Shown piece by piece: positions 44,540-52,075 of a stretch of 64,000 nucleotides of DNA (the stretch's first letter is position 1; each line of letters opens with the position of its first letter). Made by a program: the position numbers and the translations under genes. Origin of the DNA: Bacteroidetes bacterium UKL13-3 (GTDB taxonomy: Bacteria; Bacteroidota; Bacteroidia; UKL13-3); contig CP012155.1 of NCBI GenBank assembly GCA_001602415.1, positions 806,001-870,000 of the forward strand, read 5' to 3'. The notes under the pieces are model-generated. The model saw only the letters and a list, made by a program, of their open reading frames with translations. It searched no databases and was not told where the DNA came from.

Positions 44540-45700
44540 TTAGTATTCAATTGTTTTATGAAACAGTAACGGAACCGTAGCCAATAAATCAGCAATTGTT
44601 TTTCCTGCATTACCATTCCCATAAATAAGTGATGAATGTGGTTTAGGATTTTGTTGTATTGAAGCAATTGCGTTTTTAATTTTAGCCGCATTGTAATCTA
44701 CATCCACAACATTATTTCCTCGTTCACGTTTATGTTGGCGAGTACCAATATTTACAACAGGTACTCCCAGGTATGCACATTCCCGAATCCCCACACTTGA
44801 ATTTCCAACCAAACAATCTGCCTTCAGGAGTAAACGTAAGAAATCTTCTCCTTCCATATTTTTGAAAAAATGCATGTGTTTAGGTTGATGGTGCTCTCTA
44901 AAAGCTCTTATGCCATTGGATGTTCCATCGGCACCGGCATCTACATTCGGCCAAAACCATAATACCGGTTTTGATAAGTCTTTCACCGCTTCCAATGTTT
45001 CTTCAATGTGTTTTCTTGATTCTTTATATTCATTGGTTACAGGGTGTTGCATTACCACAACATAACCATTCGAAAGGTTGGGATGATTTCCTACACCTCC
45101 ATATTTCTTGTATGGATCAAATGCAGTATTAGTTTGTTTTAAAACTTCTGCTGCAAGGTCAATGGATGGGCAACCGGTATTGAAAACAAACTTTGGATTT
45201 TCACCTAGTTTCATTACTCGTTCATACGCTCCCGCTGATGCTACAAAATGATAATCGCTTAGTTTGGTGATAGCATGTCGTACTTTTTCGTCAATATTTC
45301 CGGTTACCTCTCCACCTTGTACATGGGCAAGTGGAATATTCATATAAGAAGCAGCAATGGCTGTTGCCATGGTTTCAAATCTGTCGGCAATGGTTACTAC
45401 AATATCGGGTTTGAGGTTATCAAACACCGTTGATAGTTCGAGTATGCCTAATCCTGTTGTTTTAGCAGCAGCGGTTAAGTTTTCACCTTCCAGTACATTA
45501 AACACTTTGGCGGCAATGGTGAATCCATCTTGTTCAATATAGTTCACTGCTGAGCCATACCTTTCGAGCAGTGCCGAAGCGGAGACAATCACTTGCAGTT
45601 CCAATTCGGGGTGTTGTTGTATGGCTTGCAAGGCAGTTTTTATTCTGCTGTAACTTGGTCGTGCGGTGATTACAACTGCAATTTTTCGTTTACTGTTCAT
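44540..45700 (-). CDS. neuC: UDP-GlcNAc-type 2-epimerase (hydrolysing), NeuC/LegG family
   Basis: 386 residues: RKIAVVITARPSYSRIKTAL, VTIADRFETMATA, HVQGGEVTGNIDEKVRHAI, VVVMQHPVTNEYKESR and LVGNSSVGIRECAYLGVPVV are typical of the hydrolysing branch, which releases free ManNAc-type sugar from a UDP-sugar. The product feeds NeuB. UDP-GlcNAc (sialic acid) or UDP-diacetylbacillosamine (legionaminic acid) are the candidate substrates. The gene is preceded by a GxxExxY element that separates it from NeuB. Confidence 0.93.
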   Translation of the reverse strand: MNSKRKIAVVITARPSYSRIKTALQAIQQHPELELQVIVSASALLERYGSAVNYIEQDGFTIAAKVFNVLEGENLTAAAKTTGLGILELSTVFDNLKPDIVVTIADRFETMATAIAASYMNIPLAHVQGGEVTGNIDEKVRHAITKLSDYHFVASAGAYERVMKLGENPKFVFNTGCPSIDLAAEVLKQTNTAFDPYKKYGGVGNHPNLSNGYVVVMQHPVTNEYKESRKHIEETLEAVKDLSKPVLWFWPNVDAGADGTSNGIRAFREHHQPKHMHFFKNMEGEDFLRLLLKADCLVGNSSVGIRECAYLGVPVVNIGTRQHKRERGNNVVDVDYNAAKIKNAIASIQQNPKPHSSLIYGNGNAGKTIADLLATVPLLFHKTIEY

Positions 45701-45702
45701 AA

Positions 45703-45733
45703 GATTTTACCACTGAGGACACGAAGATCACGG
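45703..45733. repeat. Left repeat of GxxExxY element a
   Basis: ACCACTGAGGACACGAAGA in plus orientation, immediately outside the stop of the GxxExxY gene and directly upstream of the neuC start. It is an imperfect inverted copy of the right-hand repeat at 46152-46187 (ACCACGGGAGAACACGGAAG when reversed). Confidence 0.7.
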
Positions 45734-45735
45734 TG

Positions 45736-46113
45736 TTAAAGCGCAATTCTTTTAAAGCCGTTTTTTAATAAGGTAACATTGAAGTTTATTAATAGCCCAA
45801 GGCGTACTCCCAATAATTTCATGTAAGTAATAACCTGAGCATGATGAACAGGATGTATAGCTTCAACTGATTTTGTTTCAATGATAATGGTGTTCTCCAC
45901 AACTAAATCCATTCGATATCCGCAATCCAATTTAACATCTTTATATACCAATGGTAAAGGGACTTCGCGTTGCACATATAAACCTCTTTGCAATAATTCA
46001 AATTGAAGGCATGTAACGTAGGCAGATTCAAGCAACCCGGGACCTAGTTGTTTGTGCACTTCAAGTGCTGACTCAAAAATAATGGTACTTTTTTCTCGTT
46101 CGATGATTTCCAT
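45736..46113 (-). CDS. GxxExxY family protein (PD-(D/E)XK-like), copy a
   Basis: 125 residues. The name-giving motif G-x-x-E-x-x-Y is at residues 26-32 (GLLESAY), preceded by EVHKQLGPG. Asp68 in YRMDLVV with Glu78 and Lys80 in IIETKSV fit a PD-(D/E)XK nuclease core, and HHAQVITYMKLL and GLLINFN close the domain. The family is widespread in Bacteroidota with no settled function. It interrupts the NeuB-NeuC-NeuA order and is flanked by imperfect inverted repeats. A second member lies at 63345-63731. Confidence 0.92.
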   Translation of the reverse strand: MEIIEREKSTIIFESALEVHKQLGPGLLESAYVTCLQFELLQRGLYVQREVPLPLVYKDVKLDCGYRMDLVVENTIIIETKSVEAIHPVHHAQVITYMKLLGVRLGLLINFNVTLLKNGFKRIAL

Positions 46114-46151
46114 AGGATTTATTAATTATAGGGTATTATATTTAGGTAGTG

Positions 46152-46187
46152 TTTTGTCTTCCGTGTTCTCCCGTGGTTACAAAAGAT
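46152..46187. repeat. Right repeat of GxxExxY element a
   Basis: Inverted partner of 45703-45733. Its outer edge, TTACAAAAGATC in plus orientation, contains the TAA stop of neuB, so the repeat begins exactly where that gene ends. Similarity to the left copy is about 75 percent with gaps, by eye. Confidence 0.7.
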
Positions 46188-47181
46188 CGTTATTGGAAAG
46201 AAAATCCCATTGCTGTTTATCAACCTTTAGTGTTTTATTAACTACAGATAGGTAATCTTTGGCAGGGATACCTCTATCGCCCGGTTTCTTCGATTCCAAA
46301 TCACTCAGTTGAATAACATGACCAGCTTTGAGTGACTTATTTACGGCTAAACTTTTCCCAAAAAGTATTTTGAGTTCGTTAAAGGGAGTGTTGTCTTGTT
46401 TGGCATGGTGCGATTGTAATGCATCGGATATCTGCCGAATACCTTTAACAAGAGTATGAATTTGATTTATGGTTAAGGAGGCTTTCGTATCGGGTCCAAA
46501 CATGGTCTTATCAAATGCACAATGGAATTCAATCATTTCAGCTCCTAAGCTAACGGCTGCCAATGGCGCAAAAATATCTCCTGAGTGGTCGGAGAATCCT
46601 ATCGGAAGTCCGTACCGTGTTTTCATTTCACTAATGGCTGATAGTCCCCATTGGTGAGGTAATGTTGGATAGGCAGTTGTGCATTGTAAGATAGAGAGAG
46701 AGTTTCTGTATGGTTTTAAGAAAGCAATCGTAGCATCTAACTCTGCCCAGTCGCTCATACCTGATGAAAGAATAATGGGCTTACCTGTTTTTGCAATGGC
46801 ATCCAGCATTAAGTAATTGGTAATTTCTCCCGAACCAATTTTGTATCGTTTAACGTTTAGTCTTTCCAACAACTCAACTGCAGCTACCGAAAAGGGAGAA
46901 GAGATAAATTCCACTCCTTTATCTTCACAGTGTTTTTTGAGTCCTGCCCATTGATCGGGTGTAAATTCCATACGTTTCCAATAATCGAAACGGCTTTTAT
47001 CTTCATAACTAAATGGAATACGGAATTGCTCGAATGAGCTGCTCTCTGCATTGGCAATATGTGTTTGGAATTTTACGGCATCTACACCACAAGTTGCAAG
47101 TGCATCAATATAACTGTGGGCAATTCCTAAGCTGCCTTCATGTGCTTGTGCTATTTCAGCAATAACGAATATAGATTTCAT
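46177..47181 (-). CDS. neuB: N-acetylneuraminate synthase-family enzyme (nonulosonate synthase)
   Basis: 334 residues, normal for the family. The TIM-barrel domain shows VIAEIAQAHEGSLGIAHSYI, VDAVKFQTH, KIGSGEITNYLML, LSSGMS, LQCTTAYPTLPHQWGL and IGFSDHSGD (conserved metal and phosphate-binding residues). A C-terminal antifreeze-like SAF domain begins near GKSLAVNKSLKAGHVI. It condenses phosphoenolpyruvate with a ManNAc-like sugar to a nine-carbon acid. NeuB, LegI and PseI share this layout. The neighbouring hydrolysing epimerase argues against PseI. The last codon and stop abut the GxxExxY repeat. Confidence 0.94.
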   Translation of the reverse strand: MKSIFVIAEIAQAHEGSLGIAHSYIDALATCGVDAVKFQTHIANAESSSFEQFRIPFSYEDKSRFDYWKRMEFTPDQWAGLKKHCEDKGVEFISSPFSVAAVELLERLNVKRYKIGSGEITNYLMLDAIAKTGKPIILSSGMSDWAELDATIAFLKPYRNSLSILQCTTAYPTLPHQWGLSAISEMKTRYGLPIGFSDHSGDIFAPLAAVSLGAEMIEFHCAFDKTMFGPDTKASLTINQIHTLVKGIRQISDALQSHHAKQDNTPFNELKILFGKSLAVNKSLKAGHVIQLSDLESKKPGDRGIPAKDYLSVVNKTLKVDKQQWDFLSNNDLL

Positions 47182-47193
47182 ATAAGCCTTGTG

Positions 47194-47295
47194 TTAGCTG
47201 AGTATCTCAATATGCGGTTGTTCCAAAATTTTGGATTGCTGCTCCTTGAATTCTTTTTTTGAAAAAATTACAAACTGAATTTTTTTGTGTGGCAT
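47194..47295 (-). pseudogene. 3' fragment of a duplicated regulator gene
   Basis: This 33-codon frame reads HKKIQFVIFSKKEFK followed by SKILEQPHIEILS and a stop. It matches the end of the regulator at 48715-49242 (HKKIRFVIFSEDEFK, SKILEQPHIEILN) over its whole length with no gap, at about 75 percent DNA identity by eye. It begins with an ATG by chance or by reuse. The rest of the regulator is missing. The AlbA gene lies between the fragment and the full copy. It could be translated as a small protein, but a relic is more likely. Confidence 0.75.
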
Positions 47296-47315
47296 AGTTT
47301 CGTGATGAAACGTAT

Positions 47316-48704
47316 TTAGTTGTTAATCTCCCAACTACCCGACTTATCGGTTCCCTTGCGTTTAACTTTTTGTTGCACCTTCAACTGTTCAATATCTCTG
47401 GCTATGGTTCTTCGTGTCACCGAGAGGTTGCTGGCAATCTCAGTTGTGGTAATATTCGGATTTTTATGCATGAGTTGCAGAATGAGTTGCTTTCTTTTTT
47501 CTGTGACATTTTCTGTGACATTTTCTGTGACATTTTCTGTGACATTTTCTGTGACATTTTCTGTGACATTTTCTGTGACATTTTCTGTGACATGCTTTTT
47601 TTGCAATTGCTTCAATTCAATTTCAATGCCTCCGGCAAATTCACGTACTTTAGCTTTTGGCAGTTTTGCATTTGTGAGTGCGTCATTTATTTTGGCAATA
47701 CCTCGTCCCCATACTTCAATAAAGCCGGCTTTAAAAAATACTTCGGCAATACGCTTGTTACGAGGACGTGAAGGATGTTTTCCCAACAGTTTTTTGATTG
47801 ATAAATCACTCGGGAGTTTTCCTTCATTCCATAATATCAGCTTATTGTTGTATACGCTTAGCTGGATTGATGTTCCAGTATAATCCTTGTGAACGATAGC
47901 ATTGAGTATAGCTTCGCGAAGTGCGTCTTCCGGGTATTCGAGGGTTTCAATGCGCTGTAAGCCGTTATAGCTGATAGGGGATGTAAGGTATTTGGCGCGA
48001 AGTATATCCATTACCTGATCTGCCATTTGTAAGATATTGCCTTCTACTACATCTTGAAACAGAAGATCTGAATCATCCTTTCCAAATCTGCCTATTTTAA
48101 AAGAAGCATTGGCGAAGAATCGTTGTGGCTTTTTACCGAATATAAGTAAGGCAGCATGGGTTATTTTTCCTTCCGGAGAAATGAGGTTGAGCTTTTCTAA
48201 AACAGATTTAGGTGTTTCTGATTTAGACTGGAGTGGTAATCGTTTACTTCCTATTGCATACCTGGTAAAGTATTGGATGGCTAAAGGGTCTATATCTTTT
48301 AGGGTTGCAGCATTTACAGGAAGTTCGTCCCATGATTTACCGTTTTTGGTCAGGAGGAATTGTTGCAATAAAGCCCCTTTAAGTTCTTGTTTGGTACTTC
48401 CAGAGCGGTAATAGTATCCACCTTGAAAGGAGATTGGAACACTACTGGGTTGTACAATAATTTCGATATAATGTAATTTATTCTTGCGAAGCAAATTAAC
48501 TTCGGGCATGATGCCTAACTGTTGAATGATTTTGTTTGGAAGATCATCAAGCAATTTTTTTGATTCAGAAATACCTGTTACCACACCTTTATCGTTAATA
48601 CCGATATATAATTTTCCTCCTTTCGCATTTGCAAATGCACAAATCCATTTAAGGTATTCGTCACGCCAAGATAATTTATATTCGATGCTTTGTGATTCAG
48701 GCAT
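47316..48704 (-). CDS. AlbA_2-domain ATP-binding protein with winged helix
   Basis: 462 residues. N-terminal AlbA_2 (Schlafen-like) domain with ESQSIEYKLSWRDEYLKWICAFANAKGG and IGINDKGVVTGI, a GHKL-type ATP-binding C-terminal part (EYPEDALREAILNAIVHKDYT, GRGIAKIND), then a run of eight VTE(N) repeats, and a final helix-turn-helix (TTEIASNLSVTRRTIARDIEQLK). Proteins like this are common accessory genes, thought to bind nucleic acid and act as regulators, but the targets are unknown. It lies between the locus regulator and a copy of that regulator's 3' end. The tandem-repeat linker may vary in length between strains. Confidence 0.9.
   Translation of the reverse strand: MPESQSIEYKLSWRDEYLKWICAFANAKGGKLYIGINDKGVVTGISESKKLLDDLPNKIIQQLGIMPEVNLLRKNKLHYIEIIVQPSSVPISFQGGYYYRSGSTKQELKGALLQQFLLTKNGKSWDELPVNAATLKDIDPLAIQYFTRYAIGSKRLPLQSKSETPKSVLEKLNLISPEGKITHAALLIFGKKPQRFFANASFKIGRFGKDDSDLLFQDVVEGNILQMADQVMDILRAKYLTSPISYNGLQRIETLEYPEDALREAILNAIVHKDYTGTSIQLSVYNNKLILWNEGKLPSDLSIKKLLGKHPSRPRNKRIAEVFFKAGFIEVWGRGIAKINDALTNAKLPKAKVREFAGGIEIELKQLQKKHVTENVTENVTENVTENVTENVTENVTENVTEKRKQLILQLMHKNPNITTTEIASNLSVTRRTIARDIEQLKVQQKVKRKGTDKSGSWEINN
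47501..47592. repeat. 12-bp tandem repeat inside the AlbA gene
   Basis: Seven perfect copies of CTGTGACATTTT (plus strand) and a degenerate eighth. On the minus strand they encode VTEN repeats joining the ATPase part to the winged helix (about residues 371-402). Being 12 bp, gain or loss of units keeps the frame and only alters linker length. Confidence 0.97.
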
Positions 48705-48714
48705 ACTCGTTTGA

Positions 48715-49242
48715 CTAATTCAAAATTTCAATATGCGGTTGTTCCAAAATTTTCGATTTCTGGATTTTGAATTCATCTTCGGAGAAAATAACAAACCGGA
48801 TTTTTTTATGAATGATTTTCTCTGCTTTTTCGGTTAAATTAAGCAGATAGGTTTTGTTAATATCACCAATAAAAATCAAATCAATAATGGGGTTGTCGAG
48901 TCCTTTGGCCAATTCACCAACCAGATACACCGCCTCTACATTACCCAGTTTCCCAATTACTTGTTCAACAATTTTATCCAACCCGGTATACTTCATCAGA
49001 ATATTTTGAATATCCGAAAACATGGGATGTAAGGTGTTGGCTGTAAATATTTTTTTGTTTCCACTCAACGAAGTGCGCAACAGTTTTGCATCTTCAAACT
49101 TATTTAATTCTAACCGAATGGAGTTGGTGCTTTCACCAAACTCGCTTTCTAAGTTCCGCAAATAGGACGATGTTTTGCTGTTCAGGAAAAACTTAAGCAA
49201 CAGTTTTATTCTGGTTTTAGATGTGATGAGGGTGTCTAGCAA
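48715..49242 (-). CDS. Winged-helix / nucleotidyltransferase-fold transcriptional regulator
   Basis: 175 residues. The first 75 form a winged helix (SKTRIKLLLKFFLNSKTSSYLRNLESEFGESTNSIRLELNKFEDAKLL). The second part looks like a reduced nucleotidyltransferase fold (AVYLVGELAKGLDNPIIDLIFIG), where the usual GSxARG-type catalytic residues are altered (GELAKG). Proteins of this build often sit next to polysaccharide loci in Bacteroidota and are taken as regulators. It lies downstream of the UpxY-type gene after a 224-base gap that holds a hairpin. Its 3' end exists in a second copy at 47194-47295. Confidence 0.85.
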   Translation of the reverse strand: MLDTLITSKTRIKLLLKFFLNSKTSSYLRNLESEFGESTNSIRLELNKFEDAKLLRTSLSGNKKIFTANTLHPMFSDIQNILMKYTGLDKIVEQVIGKLGNVEAVYLVGELAKGLDNPIIDLIFIGDINKTYLLNLTEKAEKIIHKKIRFVIFSEDEFKIQKSKILEQPHIEILN

Positions 49243-49359
49243 AATAGTTTGCGATTTAAATTAGCTTGTTTAAGGAACTGTGAAGTGTGTTTAAGTATTA
49301 TTGATGAGAATGTTTGAATCACAGCTTCGCCTGGTAAGTTACAGTTGTGCAACAATAAA

Positions 49360-49380
49360 TTGAGTAGTTTAGTTACTCAA
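49360..49380. other. Perfect 7-bp hairpin between UpxY-type and regulator genes
   Basis: TTGAGTA and TACTCAA flank a 7-base loop. On the minus strand it is followed by a short AT stretch without a long U run, so it is not a good terminator. It lies about 87 bases after the UpxY stop (minus direction) and 118 bases before the regulator start. It may be an RNA element or an operator for the winged-helix regulator. The remainder of 49243-49466 shows nothing I can identify. Confidence 0.5.
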
Positions 49381-49466
49381 AAATAGATTATATGAAGTGA
49401 AATACAAGTTTTTGGTAAAAAAAACAAACGGTTTAGGAAATGGAAGGCTACAATAAAGGATAACTA

Positions 49467-49976
49467 CTAATATGGTTTTAGGTGCTGGGCTGGAATCTTA
49501 AGCAAAAGATGAGTTCCGAGTTGTACTATATTTATGGCAAAATACCGATTGCCATGCTGCTCGGCAATAATTCCTCTGTAACCTTGGAGCGGGCCGGCAA
49601 TTACCTCAATAAGTTGGTTCACTTCAAACTGTTCGGATGAGGTTTGCAGTTCGTCAAAGTGGGATAATGAGAGTTGAATGGCGTTAATAATTTCGGCTCT
49701 TATAGGTGAGAGTTCTTTTCCAATTCTTATGAATTTAACTACACCTAATGTGCTCAAAATAGCTACATGTTCTTTTTCATAATGAATATTTACAAATACA
49801 TAAGATTTAAACAATGGTTCTTCTACTTTCTTTTTACGATCGCTCCATTGTTTGATGGTAGTTTGTAAGGGTAAATAAACGTCAAATCCTTTGTTTGTAA
49901 GTAATTGTGCTACTTTTTTTTCGGCACGGGGATTGGTATAAATGGCATACCATTTTTTCTGATTAAAAACTTTCAT
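49467..49976 (-). CDS. UpxY-family NusG-like transcription antiterminator
   Basis: 169 residues. The N-terminal NGN domain is clear (KKWYAIYTNPRAEKKVAQLLTNKGFDVYLPL, then EPLFKSYVFVNI) and the C-terminal part has a KOW-like turn (IEVIAGPLQGYRGIIAE). In Bacteroides, UpxY proteins are encoded near the start of capsule operons and let RNA polymerase read through the long operon. Here it follows six upstream genes (wza to the ArnC-like transferase), so the 50-kb part downstream may be what it controls. No conserved leader element was recognised. Confidence 0.93.
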   Translation of the reverse strand: MKVFNQKKWYAIYTNPRAEKKVAQLLTNKGFDVYLPLQTTIKQWSDRKKKVEEPLFKSYVFVNIHYEKEHVAILSTLGVVKFIRIGKELSPIRAEIINAIQLSLSHFDELQTSSEQFEVNQLIEVIAGPLQGYRGIIAEQHGNRYFAINIVQLGTHLLLKIPAQHLKPY

Positions 49977-50049
49977 AGGTTAAGGGTTACAAAATGGGAT
50001 TGAGAAATTTGTTTGAAATAGTTTTTTAGGTGAGTTGTGGTTGCTATAA

Positions 50050-50976
50050 TTAAATTACTTCGTCAACTATATAAGGCGGTCGTTTGCGGCTGGCTTCGAG
50101 GTTGCGCCACAAGTACTCACCAATTATGCCAATGGCTATCATCTGAAAACTTGATACCAATAAAAATACTACCATCAATGCCGACCATCCTTGCACATCA
50201 ACATGTCCGGTTAATTTTGCCCACAATACATAAATAGCGTAAATGAATGATCCCAATCCCAATAGTAAACCTGCTGTTGTAATAAAGCGAAGGGGAGTAT
50301 AAGAGAATGAAATAAAGGAATCGATGAAGAGTTGAATTTTCTTTTTAACCGTCCAACGCGATTTGCCAATGGCTCTTTCTTTTCGTTTATAGGCTATCGA
50401 AATGTAATCATATTTTAACCACACTAATAAGTAAAGTGAGTTGGTGTTTTTTTCTTCTAAAGCAACTACTTGTTCGCGGAGTTGTTTATCAAATAAACAA
50501 AAATCGAAACCACCTTCGGGTAAATTGGGTAAAGCATATTTACGAATTAACTTTTGGTAGTAGTTAGCAAATAGTTTGCTCAAAAACGGATCTTCTCTGT
50601 CCTCTCGGTTAGCCAGCACAAGTTTTATTCCCTGCTTCCAATACTCAACCATTTTAACCATCAGTTCAGGAGGGTCTTGTAAATCTGCTGCAATAACTAT
50701 GTTACAATCTCCGGTTGCATATTTCATTCCGGCTTGTATGGCATTATACGATCCAAAATTCCCCGACAGTTTTACCAGTTTAACTTTGTTAGGATATTGC
50801 GCCTTAAAAACTTTGAGTGCTTCAAATGTTTTGTCTTTACTTCCGTCATCAACCATTACGTATTCAAACTCTATGTCGGAGGCAAACAAACTTTCGTTGG
50901 CAATAAGTTCCCGCGCGGTTACAGGGATATTTTGCTCATTGTAATAGCAAGGTATGATGATGGATATTTTAGCCAT
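50050..50976 (-). CDS. ArnC/DPM1-like family 2 glycosyltransferase
   Basis: 308 residues: ISIIIPCYYNEQNIPVTAREL, VDDGSKDKTFEAL, NFGSYNAIQAGMKYATGD, IAADLQDPPE (D-x-x-D site) and IGKSRWTVKKKIQLFIDSF, followed by two C-terminal membrane helices (about 230-255 and 270-295). This is the layout of polyprenyl-phosphate glycosyltransferases (GtrB, ArnC), which load a sugar onto undecaprenyl phosphate. Its overlap (eight bases) with the 3-aminotransferase gene suggests that the 3-amino-3,6-dideoxy sugar may be its donor. This is inference. Confidence 0.92.
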   Translation of the reverse strand: MAKISIIIPCYYNEQNIPVTARELIANESLFASDIEFEYVMVDDGSKDKTFEALKVFKAQYPNKVKLVKLSGNFGSYNAIQAGMKYATGDCNIVIAADLQDPPELMVKMVEYWKQGIKLVLANREDREDPFLSKLFANYYQKLIRKYALPNLPEGGFDFCLFDKQLREQVVALEEKNTNSLYLLVWLKYDYISIAYKRKERAIGKSRWTVKKKIQLFIDSFISFSYTPLRFITTAGLLLGLGSFIYAIYVLWAKLTGHVDVQGWSALMVVFLLVSSFQMIAIGIIGEYLWRNLEASRKRPPYIVDEVI

Positions 50977-52075
50977 GTAAAAATTGTTGAATATGAGATG
51001 ACACGTAGGTTATTTCTTCATCTGTCATTCCTGGAAACATGGGTAAGCTCAAACACGTGTTGGCAATTTCTTCAGCAATCGGATAATCACCCGGTTTTCC
51101 ATTTAATTCACTATAGGCTTTTTGTAAGTGCGGTGGAACAGGGTAGTGAATCAATGTGCCAATTCCTTGTTGTTGCAAATATTGCTGCAGTGCATCACGT
51201 TTAGATGTTCTGATAACAAATAAATGAAACACAGATGTTGCACCATTGGCAATTGTTGGTAGCACTAAATCTGTTGTTCCGGCAAGGAGCTCCATATACT
51301 TGGCTGCAATATGGTTTCGGTTGGCATTCCACTTAGCAAGATTTTTGAGTTTGATACTTAGAAATCCTGCCTGTACTTCATCCAATCGTGAATTGATTCC
51401 TTGTTCATCGTTGTAATATTTTTTTTGTGAACCATAGTTGCGAATAACCATTGCACGTTGGGCGAGTGCATCATTGTTGGTTGTTATTGCACCTGCATCA
51501 CCGTATGCGCCTAGGTTTTTTCCAGGATAAAAACTCGTGCCGTTTATATCACCAAAACTTCCGGCAAGTTTGCCATTATAGGTAGCTCCTTGCGATTGTG
51601 CATTGTCTTCAACAACAGCAATGCCATGTTTTTTGGCAATGGTCATTATCGAGTCCATTTCACAACATTGGCCGTATAAATGCACTGGCATAATGGCTTT
51701 GGTACGTGATGTAACACTGGCTTCAATTAGTTCGGGGTTGATATTGTAAGTGTCCATTTTGGGTTCAACAGCGATAGGTGTTGCGCCCACATAACTTACC
51801 GCCAACCAACTTGCTATGTATGTGTTTGAAGGAACAATTACCTCATCGCCTTTTCCAATATTAAGTGTTTTGAGTGCAATGATGAGGGCGTCTAACCCAT
51901 TGGCAACGCCAACGCAATGATTGGTTTGGTTGAAGTTTGCGTATTCATTTTCGAATTGTTTAACCTGATCGCCTAAAACATACCAAGCTTTATCAAAAAA
52001 GTGTTCGAAAGATGCTAGTGTTTCAGCCTTTACATCGGCATTCATTTTATGGAACGATAGAAACGGAATATTCAT
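50969..52075 (-). CDS. dTDP-3-amino-3,6-dideoxyhexose aminotransferase (FdtB/QdtB-like)
   Basis: About 368 residues from ATG 52073-52075, which overlaps the upstream TAA (TAATG). An upstream in-frame start would overlap that gene more. Motifs: IPFLSFHKMNADVKAE, VGVANGLDALIIAL, VPSNTYIASWLAVSYVGA, VVEDNAQSQGA and the Schiff-base lysine in TSFYPGKNLGAYGDAGA. These are characteristic of the FdtB/QdtB/DesV group that aminates the C3 keto position. The two preceding genes encode the matching ketoisomerase and N-acetyltransferase. dTDP-glucose synthesis genes (rmlA, rmlB) are not in the window. Confidence 0.93.
   Translation of the reverse strand: MNIPFLSFHKMNADVKAETLASFEHFFDKAWYVLGDQVKQFENEYANFNQTNHCVGVANGLDALIIALKTLNIGKGDEVIVPSNTYIASWLAVSYVGATPIAVEPKMDTYNINPELIEASVTSRTKAIMPVHLYGQCCEMDSIMTIAKKHGIAVVEDNAQSQGATYNGKLAGSFGDINGTSFYPGKNLGAYGDAGAITTNNDALAQRAMVIRNYGSQKKYYNDEQGINSRLDEVQAGFLSIKLKNLAKWNANRNHIAAKYMELLAGTTDLVLPTIANGATSVFHLFVIRTSKRDALQQYLQQQGIGTLIHYPVPPHLQKAYSELNGKPGDYPIAEEIANTCLSLPMFPGMTDEEITYVSSHIQQFLHG

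Noticed and set aside
47501-47592. Phase-variable on/off switch
   Set aside because: The unit is 12 bp, so slippage cannot shift the frame. Only the linker length would change.
47320-47883. Plus-strand frames of 187 and 133 residues over the AlbA gene
   Set aside because: They are antisense shadows kept open by the 12-bp repeat. The minus-strand gene has clear domains.
49360-49380. Rho-independent terminator
   Set aside because: The stem is perfect, but it is AT-rich, only 7 bp, and not followed by a U-tract on the minus strand.
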